From assembly GCF_000015165.1 (NCBI RefSeq), contig NC_009485.1, positions 744,001-808,000 on the forward strand: DNA of 64,000 nucleotides. The letters run 5' to 3'. The position numbers and the translations under genes were made by a program. The notes below the pieces were generated by a model that was not told where the DNA came from, did not search any database, and saw nothing but the letters and a program-made list of their open reading frames with translations. Of this stretch, positions 56,723 to 64,000 are shown piece by piece (the first letter of the stretch is position 1; every line of letters begins with the position of its first letter). Origin of the DNA: Bradyrhizobium sp. BTAi1 (GTDB taxonomy: Bacteria; Pseudomonadota; Alphaproteobacteria; Rhizobiales; Xanthobacteraceae).

Positions 56723-57772
56723 TCAGGTGCTTTCGCGCTCGATCACCTCGAAGGGCACGATCAGCGTCGCCGGCATCGGCGTGCGCTTTCTCTGCACGTC
56801 GTCGAGTGCGCCCAGCAGGATGCGGCCGGCCTCCAGCCCGATGGTACGACAATTCACGGCGACGGTCGTGATCCGCGGCCAGGCCCAGCGCGACACCTCG
56901 AAATCGCCAAAGCCGGCAATGCCGATTCGGCCCGGAACCGCCCAGCCGCGGCGATGACACTCCATGATGGCGCCGAATGCGGAGAGGTCGGAGACGCAGA
57001 CGGCGGCGTCCACATCGGGCCATTGCTCGATCAGATGGACGATGGCCTGACCGCCTTGCTCCATCGAGATCGGCGGATCGCCGAACGCGATGGTGCGGCC
57101 GACAGGCAGGCCGAGCTCCTCGATCGCGCGCAAATAGCCCAGCCTGCGATCGGCGCCGCGGCTGTCGCGCCGGCTTGCGCCGCCGATGAAGCCAATCTTG
57201 CGGTAGCCCTTCTGATAGAGTCGACGGACGAGCGCGCGCGACGCCTCGGCATTGGAGAAGCCGACGACGTGATCGATCGGCTCAGCCGGCAGGTCCCAGA
57301 TCTCCACGACCGGAATGCCGGCGGCCTGCAGCATCCGGCGTGCCCGGGGCGTATGCCGGCCATCGGTGACGATGATGCCGTCGGGGCGGCGCGTCAGCAT
57401 GGTCTGGACGAGATGCTCCTCCTTCTCGATGTCGTAGTCCGTGGCGCCGAGCAGCACCTGTAGCCCTTGGTCCTCGATGACCTCGGTGATGCCGCGGGCG
57501 GTGTCGGCAAAGTTGGAATTGTTGATCGAGGGCACCAGCACGGCCACGAAGCCGGTCCGCTTCGACGAGAGCGCGCCGGCCGACAGATCCAGCACATAAC
57601 CGAGCTCCTCGACGGCGGCGAGGATGCGGCGCCGCGTCTCCTCGGAGACGGCCCCGTCTCGCTTCAAGGCACGCGAGACGGTCATCGTGGACACCCCCGC
57701 CCGCGCCGCGACCTCCGCCATGGTCGCCGGCCGCCTCGGGCTCCGGTTGATCGTCGTCCGGGTCTGCTTCAT
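56723..57772 (-). CDS. LacI-family regulator of the sugar-acid SDR
   Basis: A 349-residue repressor: HTH PATMAEVAARAGVSTMTVSR with hinge helix AGALSSKRTG, then a periplasmic-binding-like effector domain (VLVPSINNSNFADTARGITE, the GntR/IdnR-like variant). Starts at ATG 57772 (MKQTRTTINRSPRR). It converges on the SDR gene, and the same operator palindrome lies ahead of both genes, so it probably controls the SDR and itself. Confidence 0.92.
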   Translation of the reverse strand: MKQTRTTINRSPRRPATMAEVAARAGVSTMTVSRALKRDGAVSEETRRRILAAVEELGYVLDLSAGALSSKRTGFVAVLVPSINNSNFADTARGITEVIEDQGLQVLLGATDYDIEKEEHLVQTMLTRRPDGIIVTDGRHTPRARRMLQAAGIPVVEIWDLPAEPIDHVVGFSNAEASRALVRRLYQKGYRKIGFIGGASRRDSRGADRRLGYLRAIEELGLPVGRTIAFGDPPISMEQGGQAIVHLIEQWPDVDAAVCVSDLSAFGAIMECHRRGWAVPGRIGIAGFGDFEVSRWAWPRITTVAVNCRTIGLEAGRILLGALDDVQRKRTPMPATLIVPFEVIEREST

Positions 57773-57869
57773 TGCATGCGCTTGTTCCGGGGTGGACGTG
57801 AGATGCCCGCATGCCTGAGTTGCAAGCGCGGCAGCGCGGGGTCGCTTCCGCGCCAGGATACATCGCCAG

Positions 57870-57883
57870 TGATATCGATAACA
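57870..57883. promoter_or_regulatory. LacI-type operator ahead of the regulator gene
   Basis: TGATATCGATAACA, 13 of 14 bases identical to the site at 55880-55893, 98 bp ahead of the regulator's start codon. Autoregulation is implied. Confidence 0.75.
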
Positions 57884-58018
57884 ATCGCCTGCAGCGGCAG
57901 CCTGCACGGCGCTTTGATCGATCGCGCGATGAAGCGCCAGCCTCGGATCAGCCTGTTGCGATGGTCGGATGGATCGGATCGTTCTGGCTTCGGCTTTCGC
58001 GGCGACCCGCGCCGGTGG

Positions 58019-59863
58019 CTACGCGGCCGCGACCGGCCGCCTCGCATAGATCGCCTCGATCTCCTTCGCAAAGGCGCGCTCGATGGCCGGGCGCTTGTTC
58101 TTCAGCGTCGGCGTGATCAGGCCGGCCTGCACGGTCCAGGGCTCCAGCGTCCAATGCACCGCTTTCGGCGTCGCATAGGACGGATAGGCCTTCACCGCGC
58201 GCGCGATGTGCCGCAACAAGGAGGCTGCCTCGGCCTCGGTCCCGCGCTGGCTATGGGCGGCGAGCCGTGCCTGCTGCTCGGCCCAGCCCTTCGGGTTGAG
58301 CACGACGATCGCGGTCAGGAACGGCCGGTTCTCGCCGATCACGATCGCTTGCTCGAACAGCGGATCGGTCAGGATCGCGGTTTCGAGATCGGCCGGCGCG
58401 ATCTTTTCGCCGGTCGACGTCACCAGGATGTCCTTGATCCGTCCGGTGATCGTGATGCGGCCGTGGTCGATGCGCGCCTGGTCGCCGCTATGCAGCCAGC
58501 CGTCGGGCTGCTTGATCCGCGCGGTCTCCTCCGGCCGGTGCCAATAGCCGAGCATCACGTTGGGTCCGCGCACCATCAGCTCGTCATTGTCGCCGATACG
58601 AACCTCGATGCCCGGCAGGGCGCGGCCGACCGTGCGCGGGTCGTTATCGTCGGGCGTGTTGACGCTGACCACCGGGGAGGTCTCGGTCATGCCGTAGCCC
58701 TGCAGCACCTCGAGCCCGAGCGCGAGGAATAGCCGCACCACCGGCTCGGCGATCGGCGCGCCGCCGCTGACCGCCACCTGCAGGCGTCCGCCGAACCGCG
58801 CCAGCACCTTGTCGGCGACGACGCGCTTGAGCAACGGCCATGCGAGGCGATCGAAGGTCCCGAGCTGCGCGCCGCCGTGCTGCGCATCGAAGCGGCGGTT
58901 GCCGATTGCGATCGTCAGATCGAGCAGCGCCCGTTCGATCGGGTTGGCGAGCGCGCGGTGGTGCATGACCAGGGAAAAGATCCGCTCATAGATGCGCGGC
59001 ACTGAAATGAGGATGGTGGGGCGGACCTCCACCAGATCCTCCGCCAGCTGCTTCACCGAGCGTGCATAGGCGACGCAGGCGCCGATCGCGATCGGGTAGT
59101 AGTAGCCGGCGGTCCGCTCGAACGTATGCGACAATGGCAGAAATGACAGGAACACATCGTCCTGACGCGCCGCGAGGCGCTGATGGATCGCCTTGAGGTT
59201 GGAGACGACATTGTCGTGCGACAGCATCACGCCTTTCGGCCGGCCTGTCGTGCCCGACGTATAGACGATGGCGGCGAGGTCGTGCGGCGCGACGGGAACG
59301 GTATTGTCGCGCGGCATGGTGTCGCCAGCCGCGTCCAACCACGCGTCCAGAGCCTTGAGGCGCGAGTCGCCGGCCATTCCGGGGCTGGCGCGCAGCTCGG
59401 CACAGATGATCCGCTTCAGGTCGGGCAGCGCCTGGCCGACGGCGGCGATCTCGTTCCAGCGCTCGTCCGAATCGACCAGCAGCAGCCGGGCGCCGCAGTC
59501 GGCGAGAATGTAGGCGATGCTGTCGGCATTATCGACGGCGTGCATCGGCACCGGCACCAGGCCGAGCGACAGCGCCGCCTGATCCATCGCGAGATGCGCA
59601 ACGCCGTTCGGCATCAGGATGGCTGCGCGCTCGCCCGGGCCGAATCCATCTGCCGCGAGCGCCTGCCGCCAGCGATCGACGACGGCGTCGATCTCGCGCC
59701 ACGAGAGGCTGGTCCATTCGCCGCGACGTGAGTCGAAATGACGATAGGCCTGCGTGTCGGGGCTCCGCAGGCACCGCCACCGCCACAGCTCGGGCAGCGT
59801 CGCGATGTCGGCCAGCGCGCCGGCCGCCACGGGGGGATGATCGATGGGACCTGATTGCTGCAC
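58019..59863 (-). CDS. Long-chain acyl-CoA synthetase-like AMP-forming ligase
   Basis: About 614 residues from GTG 59863; the frame is open to 59974 and the start is uncertain. Phosphate-binding loop YTSGTTGRPKGVMLSH, FLPLSHTFERTAGYYY (long-chain synthetase variant), GYGMTETSPVVSVNT, and the hinge/catalytic region GRIKDILVTSTGEKIAP. The LPLSHTFER and PRIYERIF segments are typical of FadD15/FAA-type synthetases. It forms acyl-CoA from a fatty or related acid; not associated with the box genes. Confidence 0.9.
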   Translation of the reverse strand: MQQSGPIDHPPVAAGALADIATLPELWRWRCLRSPDTQAYRHFDSRRGEWTSLSWREIDAVVDRWRQALAADGFGPGERAAILMPNGVAHLAMDQAALSLGLVPVPMHAVDNADSIAYILADCGARLLLVDSDERWNEIAAVGQALPDLKRIICAELRASPGMAGDSRLKALDAWLDAAGDTMPRDNTVPVAPHDLAAIVYTSGTTGRPKGVMLSHDNVVSNLKAIHQRLAARQDDVFLSFLPLSHTFERTAGYYYPIAIGACVAYARSVKQLAEDLVEVRPTILISVPRIYERIFSLVMHHRALANPIERALLDLTIAIGNRRFDAQHGGAQLGTFDRLAWPLLKRVVADKVLARFGGRLQVAVSGGAPIAEPVVRLFLALGLEVLQGYGMTETSPVVSVNTPDDNDPRTVGRALPGIEVRIGDNDELMVRGPNVMLGYWHRPEETARIKQPDGWLHSGDQARIDHGRITITGRIKDILVTSTGEKIAPADLETAILTDPLFEQAIVIGENRPFLTAIVVLNPKGWAEQQARLAAHSQRGTEAEAASLLRHIARAVKAYPSYATPKAVHWTLEPWTVQAGLITPTLKNKRPAIERAFAKEIEAIYARRPVAAA

Positions 59864-60059
59864 GCCCGTCTCCGGCGATCTGAAGGTGTCGCGATGCGCC
59901 GCTCTTGCAGCGGCGCATCGCGGCCGACCTTGACGTAGCGCAATTGCGCATGGCCAGCCCCCGCGCTCGGGCATGGGAGATCGGCGCCAGCGGGACGGCT
60001 CGATCGCATCCGGATGCGACAGCGCTCCGGATCGGAGCGCTGTCGGTCGCCGACGAGTC

Positions 60060-60425
60060 TCAGGCGCCTTCCGGCACCTTGTCGAGAAAGCCGATGATCC
60101 GATGGATGCGGCCGTCCTTCAGCTCCGCGACGTCGCTGCCCTCGATCGGACCGCTCTCGCCTGTCGGGCCGAGCTCCCAGCGAAAGCGGACATAATCGCC
60201 ATGGCCATTGGCCGCCCCGATCAATCTGAAGCTGTAGTCGGGGAAGCGTTGCTGCACGCCGGCCACCAGCGCCTCGATGCCCGTGTGCCCATCGCCGCGC
60301 ATCAGCGGGTCCACATAGGTCGCGTCGGTGGTCCAATGCCGCGCGAGCAGTTCGCGCCGTTGTGCGGATGTGCGCGCATTCCACAGCGCGATGTAGCTAT
60401 CGGCGATGGCGGCGATGTCGGTCAT
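60060..60425 (-). CDS. SnoaL-like (NTF2-fold) protein
   Basis: A 121-residue SnoaL-like domain: DSYIALWNARTSAQRRELLA, YVDPLMRGDGHTGIEALVAG and DGRIHRIIGFLDKVPEG. NTF2-fold proteins act as small enzymes or ligand-binding proteins; no substrate can be named. Stands between two other single genes. Confidence 0.88.
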   Translation of the reverse strand: MTDIAAIADSYIALWNARTSAQRRELLARHWTTDATYVDPLMRGDGHTGIEALVAGVQQRFPDYSFRLIGAANGHGDYVRFRWELGPTGESGPIEGSDVAELKDGRIHRIIGFLDKVPEGA

Positions 60426-60589
60426 CGGTGCTCTCCATGTTGTGAACGATGATGAGGCGATGATCGCGCCCGCCGTGTCGCGAATCGATTACGTCGGAAG
60501 TCATCTCATATCGCATGACGAAACTGTAAGTTGCCGATCTGCTGCGCCGCGCATACGAGCGCGCAGAGACGGTGCGGAGATCGCGTTGC

Positions 60590-60949
60590 ATGTTGTCCGA
60601 CACTTGGAAATTGATCGCAGTTGCGATCTGTCTCGTGCTGTTCACGGCCGATACGGTGCTCAAACCGCAGGACAAGCCCAATCGCATGGTGTTCTTCGAG
60701 CTGCATCGGGGCGAGAGCCCGACGGTGATCGGCATGATGCGCGATGATTTGCGCAAGCTGCCGGGCACCGGCGCGAGCCGCATCCGCGACGCGTTGGCGC
60801 GTGGAGAGACGTTAACGGTCTGGCAATATGCGTTAAGGAAAACTGAAGACGGTAGCTACCAGGAAGTCCCCGACCGGCAGATCCAGCTCGGGTCTGCCGA
60901 TGCTGCACTCGTGACCTTCGGTGCACGCATTCGTTTGCCGAACGATTAG
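60590..60949 (+). CDS. Single-helix exported or anchored protein, unknown function
   Basis: From the ATG at 60590 a 119-residue product with an N-terminal helix (TWKLIAVAICLVLFTADTV) and a soluble part (VFFELHRGESPTVIGMMRDD, YALRKTEDGSYQEVPDRQIQ, FGARIRLPND). ATG 60572 is an alternative start. I recognise no family; codon use is normal, so a real gene is likely. Confidence 0.7.
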   Translation: MLSDTWKLIAVAICLVLFTADTVLKPQDKPNRMVFFELHRGESPTVIGMMRDDLRKLPGTGASRIRDALARGETLTVWQYALRKTEDGSYQEVPDRQIQLGSADAALVTFGARIRLPND

Positions 60950-61015
60950 TCGCTGCGCGACATATGGTTGGGAACTGCATCCTCAGCCACGACCTCGGCG
61001 GGAGGTTGGGACGAT

Positions 61016-61075
61016 TCCAGCCCGAGTGATTCCTGTCCGAGTGAGTCCCGTCCAAGCGAGGTCTACCCCGAGCTG
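61016..61075 (+). repeat. Four 15-bp tandem repeats in a gene-free stretch
   Basis: Four units in register: TCCAGCCCGAGTGAT, TCCTGTCCGAGTGAG, TCCCGTCCAAGCGAG, GTCTACCCCGAGCTG. In one frame they would encode S-x-P-S-(D/E) pentapeptides within an unsupported 66-codon frame. Found in the 773-bp stretch 60950-61722, which otherwise contains no gene that I can support. Confidence 0.65.
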
Positions 61076-61722
61076 CGGCTGCGCGCTCCTGGCCCGCGCA
61101 AGTCGGCTGCGTTGCGCTGCAACCGACTGCAGCCGGCAATGTGCCGCGACTCAGGCCACGAAGCGTGACGGGCTGCGCGTCGGTCTGATTCGCGCTTGGT
61201 GACGGTCGGGTCGTCGATCCGCAGGACGGCAATCGCCGTGCGGCGATCAGGCCGCGCAAATGTCGTCAACGCACGATTGTCCGCAGCGTGATCATCATGA
61301 GCGCGCGATAACGGAGATCGCACGTCGCTCGCTGGGCGGCCGACATGAGCTTCGAAGCCCGTAATTCCCCGGTGCTCTGCGCTCCGTGATCCGCATGTCG
61401 TGCAATATGGCGATGATGGCGGGCTCCCGCCCTGCTCGTGGCGCGCCGGCCATGCTCGGAACCCGGGTGGGGCGATTTTCTTGCTACGGCAACCGCTGGT
61501 GCAGCCGGCTTGCAACACTTGCTCTGAATTTGGCTCTGTTGGCTGCGCTGTCCTGGACAAAAACGCGATCTCGAAACACGCTGCGTTAGCGATTTGGATC
61601 TGACTGTCGTGTTCCGGTTCTGGGGAGCGGGGTGCGTCGGTAAGGTCGGCGCAATCCAAGCATCACAAGAAGCGCATCACAGTCGGTCAGATCGGCTTCG
61701 CCGGGTTGAACTGGGGCTCGAC

Positions 61723-62247
61723 ATGAAATTCTGGACGGGGTTGCTCGCGGTTGTTCTGTTGCTGTCCGGCGTCGGTGCGAGCCATGCCGTTGTCAGAATC
61801 GCCGATGACCGCGGTGGCCGGATCGGTACCTATGTCGACAAATATCAGGGGCTGCGCTCGTCCGGTGAGTACGTCATCATCGACGGTCTGTGCGCCTCGG
61901 CCTGCACCATCGTCCTGGGTGCCATCCCCCACGAGAAGATCTGCGTCACCTCGCATGCCAATCTCGGCTTCCATGCTGCCTGGGATTTCGGTGCCAACGG
62001 CCGGGCCGTCACCAATCCCGAGGCGACCCAGATGCTCTACTCGATGTATCCGTCACCGATTCGCCGCTGGATCTCACAGCGCGGCGGCCTGACCCCGCGA
62101 ATGATCTTTCTGAAGGGCAAAGAGCTGCAGGCGATGTACAAGCCCTGCTACATGGATGCCCAGGCCTCCTCGCCAACTCCGGCTCAGGTGGCGCCGAACG
62201 CCCCGGCGATGTCGCCGGCGGCTGCCAAGGCGTCCGCCGCGCACTAA
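61723..62247 (+). CDS. Exported ClpP/crotonase-fold-like protein
   Basis: A 174-residue protein with a signal peptide (MKFWTGLLAVVLLLSGVGAS) and the block YVIIDGLCASACTIVLGAIP, which resembles COG3904-type periplasmic proteins with a Ser after GxCxSAC where ClpP-fold proteases have their nucleophile. Then CVTSHANLGFHAAWDF and SQRGGLTPRMIFLKGKELQA, and an Ala/Pro-rich tail. ATG 61723 gives the clean signal peptide. Possibly a hydrolase or a scaffold; not certain. Confidence 0.8.
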   Translation: MKFWTGLLAVVLLLSGVGASHAVVRIADDRGGRIGTYVDKYQGLRSSGEYVIIDGLCASACTIVLGAIPHEKICVTSHANLGFHAAWDFGANGRAVTNPEATQMLYSMYPSPIRRWISQRGGLTPRMIFLKGKELQAMYKPCYMDAQASSPTPAQVAPNAPAMSPAAAKASAAH

Positions 62248-62394
62248 ACGGACGTCCTCTCCCCCGGCCAAGTCACCGTCCTCGGTCCCGTAGCGCTTGC
62301 CTCGCTCGTCGCTGCGGCCTATCTGAGAGGGCGAGAGGCGGGCGGCTGCTTGTGCCATTCTGGGGCAGTGGCCCCGCCGAATGAGCAGGCCATC

Positions 62395-62589
62395 ATGCAG
62401 CCTCTTTCAGCGCCGCAAGAATCAGCACCGCAAGGAAGCGTGTCCGCAGCGGCTAGCCGCCGCCTGACGGCGGTGCTGGCTGGCGTTGCGGGGCTCGCTC
62501 TCCTGACGGGGGCGGTCGGTCTGTGGGGGAAGTATGGGACGGCTGTGTTCTTCGAGATCATGGCTGCCGGCCTTCGGGCCTGCTTCTGA
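62395..62589 (+). CDS. Small membrane protein ahead of the SCO gene
   Basis: 64 residues from ATG 62395: polar N-terminus (MQPLSAPQESAPQGSVSAAA), one helix (LTAVLAGVAGLALLTGAVGLWG), then KYGTAVFFEIMAAGLRACF. The stop codon is 22 bp before the SCO start, so they are probably co-expressed. Function unknown. Confidence 0.7.
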   Translation: MQPLSAPQESAPQGSVSAAASRRLTAVLAGVAGLALLTGAVGLWGKYGTAVFFEIMAAGLRACF

Positions 62590-62610
62590 AAGAGAGTGAA
62601 GGAACTCGGC

Positions 62611-63204
62611 ATGCCGCGTAATGTCACGCGCCCGCTCGTCATCGTCGGCGCCTTTGCCGCCAGCCTGGTGGTCGGGCTCTCACTGATGTTCCTGATCATG
62701 GGGGGCGGGCGGAATATCGCGGCGCCGGCCGCGATCGGCGGCCCGTTTCAACTGACGGATCAGAGCGGCGCGGTCGTCACCGAGCAGAGCCTGCAGGGAC
62801 GGCCAACCCTGATCTTCTTCGGCTTCACCCATTGTCCGGACGTCTGTCCGACCTCGCTGTTCGAGATCTCCGAGGTGCTGCGCGCCATGGGCAAGGACGC
62901 CGACAGCGTCAACGCCTATTTCATCTCGGTGGATCCCGAGCGAGACAATCCGGCGACGATGAAGGATTACCTCTCCAGCTTCGATCCGCATCTGAAGGGG
63001 CTGACCGGCGATCCCGAGGTGCTCGCCAAGGTGCTCACCGAATACCGCGTCTATGCCAAGAAGGTTCCGCTCAAGGACGGCGACTACACCATGGACCATA
63101 CGGCCCTGGTGTATCTGATGGATCGCAATGGCCGGTTCGTTGCGCCTTTCAACCTGAAGCGGACCCCGGAGGAAGCGGCAGCCGACCTGAAAAAATACCT
63201 CTGA
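62611..63204 (+). CDS. SCO1/SenC-family copper chaperone
   Basis: A 197-residue membrane-anchored thioredoxin-fold protein: anchor at residues 7-30, copper ligands Cys75 and Cys79 in THCPDVCPTSL and His163 in YTMDHTALVY. It helps assemble the copper A site of cytochrome oxidase. ATG 62611 with AAGGA ahead is preferred to the GTG at 62596. Confidence 0.95.
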   Translation: MPRNVTRPLVIVGAFAASLVVGLSLMFLIMGGGRNIAAPAAIGGPFQLTDQSGAVVTEQSLQGRPTLIFFGFTHCPDVCPTSLFEISEVLRAMGKDADSVNAYFISVDPERDNPATMKDYLSSFDPHLKGLTGDPEVLAKVLTEYRVYAKKVPLKDGDYTMDHTALVYLMDRNGRFVAPFNLKRTPEEAAADLKKYL

Positions 63205-63301
63205 GCATTAACGCTTAGGGCGGAGGGTTGTCTTCCAGCCGAATCCAGCCTCGAATTTGCGCTTGGATGGTCTATAAGGCGCGCTGACCTCGGGACCGCA
63301 A

Positions 63302-64000
63302 ATGCCGACCGTCTTGTCACAAGCTGCGAAGTCGATCTGGACCGCCCGCGCCGCCATTGCGGGCCTGCTGCTCTGTCTTGGCGTGGCCGGTGCCGCGTCG
63401 GACGCGCATGCCCAGGCACCGATCAAGCCGCCGGTCGAGGCTGCGCCGCAGGCCGTGCCCGGCTTTTGGGATCCGCGCCGCCGTCCCGAGCGGCCGGATC
63501 TTTCCCGCCTCACCGTGATCCGCTTCCTAACCGAGACCGATTATCCCCCGTTCAACTTCACCGGTCCGGATGGCAATCCGGCCGGCTTCAACGTCGATCT
63601 GGCGCGAGCCATCTGCGACGAGATCAAGGTGACCTGCACCGTCCAGATGCGCCGCTTCGAAACCCTGCTGGACGCGCTCTCCTCCAACCGCGGCGATGCG
63701 ATCATCGCGTCGATGGCGGTGACGCCGCAAATGCGGGCGCGGCTGGATTTCTCCGATCCCTATTACCGGGCGCCGGCGCGCTTCGTGTCCCGGCGCGACG
63801 CCGTCATGACCGAGATCCGCCCGGAATTTCTCGAGGGCAAGAAGATCGGCGCGATCGCCGGCACCGCCCATGAGGCCTATCTCAAGGCGATGTTCACCGA
63901 CGCCGAGATCAAGACCTATCCGAATGATGAGGCGCTGCGGCAGGCGTTGCGGCGGGCCGAGGTCGATCTGATCTTCGGCGACGGCATTTCGCTGGCGTTC
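63302..64000 (+). CDS. Amino-acid-type periplasmic binding protein (3' end outside window)
   Basis: The frame is open from ATG 63302 to the end of the window (233 codons). Signal peptide (IWTARAAIAGLLLCLGVAGA, cleavage after AHAQ), then a type II binding domain: FLTETDYPPFNFTGPDGNPA, GFNVDLARAICDEIKVTCTV and MAVTPQMRARLDFSDPYYRA (SBP_bac_3). It may be a free receptor of an ABC importer or the sensor part of a larger protein; the missing end would decide. Confidence 0.88.
   Translation, partial: MPTVLSQAAKSIWTARAAIAGLLLCLGVAGAASDAHAQAPIKPPVEAAPQAVPGFWDPRRRPERPDLSRLTVIRFLTETDYPPFNFTGPDGNPAGFNVDLARAICDEIKVTCTVQMRRFETLLDALSSNRGDAIIASMAVTPQMRARLDFSDPYYRAPARFVSRRDAVMTEIRPEFLEGKKIGAIAGTAHEAYLKAMFTDAEIKTYPNDEALRQALRRAEVDLIFGDGISLAF

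Noticed and set aside
61063..61659. Minus-strand open frame of 198 codons in the stretch before 61723
   Set aside because: Low-complexity Arg/Pro/Ser composition, no domain, and it crosses the tandem repeats; typical of a chance frame in GC-rich DNA.

Overview
The window reads as a chromosomal segment of a Bradyrhizobium-like alphaproteobacterium (order Rhizobiales, Nitrobacteraceae). The evidence is high GC with strongly GC3-biased coding, a GcrA cell-cycle regulator with GANTC sites beside it, a SAM-II riboswitch in front of metZ, an OpgC-type glucan acyltransferase, a CYP199A-type P450 with its ferredoxin, and several families of Bradyrhizobium-style palindromic intergenic repeats. The species assignment is an inference.

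Layout. 0-4.5 kb: end of a GntR/FCD regulator, allophanate hydrolase, type II NADH dehydrogenase, DUF805 protein. 4.8-13.3 kb: an aromatic-acid block made of a MarR regulator divergent from a CYP199A P450 and [2Fe-2S] ferredoxin, then two periplasmic binding proteins and one LivHMGF permease/ATPase set. 13.6-21.4 kb: a guanidine block. A guanidine-I (ykkC) riboswitch precedes a three-gene ABC importer, then an ureohydrolase with the signature of nickel guanidine hydrolase (GdmH), then a protein whose first 40 residues hold 22 histidines. An IS110-family element (IS1111-like subterminal repeats) sits between the binding-protein and permease genes; its exact ends can be read because its removal restores a perfect 17-bp inverted repeat. 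21.5-28.4 kb: aerobic benzoyl-CoA (box) pathway with boxR, benzoate-CoA ligase, an alpha/beta hydrolase, boxC and boxB, but no boxA or boxD here.

28.5-44 kb: mostly housekeeping and envelope genes: SDR, polysaccharide deacetylase, OmpA/BON protein, UPF0104 membrane protein, PhoR-like kinase, gcrA, argD-argF, hslO, a tandem pair of small secreted paralogues, apaG, and an opgC operon with two SGNH-hydrolase-like proteins. 45-64 kb: metZ under a SAM-II riboswitch, a double-domain dCTP deaminase, a 953-residue subtilase-like protein without the usual HGT motif, MATE pump, small regulators and enzymes, Ogt, SPW protein, tRNA-Gly(CCC), an SDR/LacI pair sharing a TGTTATCGATAACA-type operator, an acyl-CoA synthetase, and an SCO1-like protein.

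How the genes fit together. Methoxybenzoate-type acids could be imported by the Liv system and demethylated by the P450, while benzoate enters the box route. Guanidine would be sensed by the riboswitch, imported, and split to urea and ammonia; allophanate hydrolase 12 kb away could act further down the same nitrogen route if a urea carboxylase exists elsewhere. The least described part is the guanidine operon with its His-rich partner.
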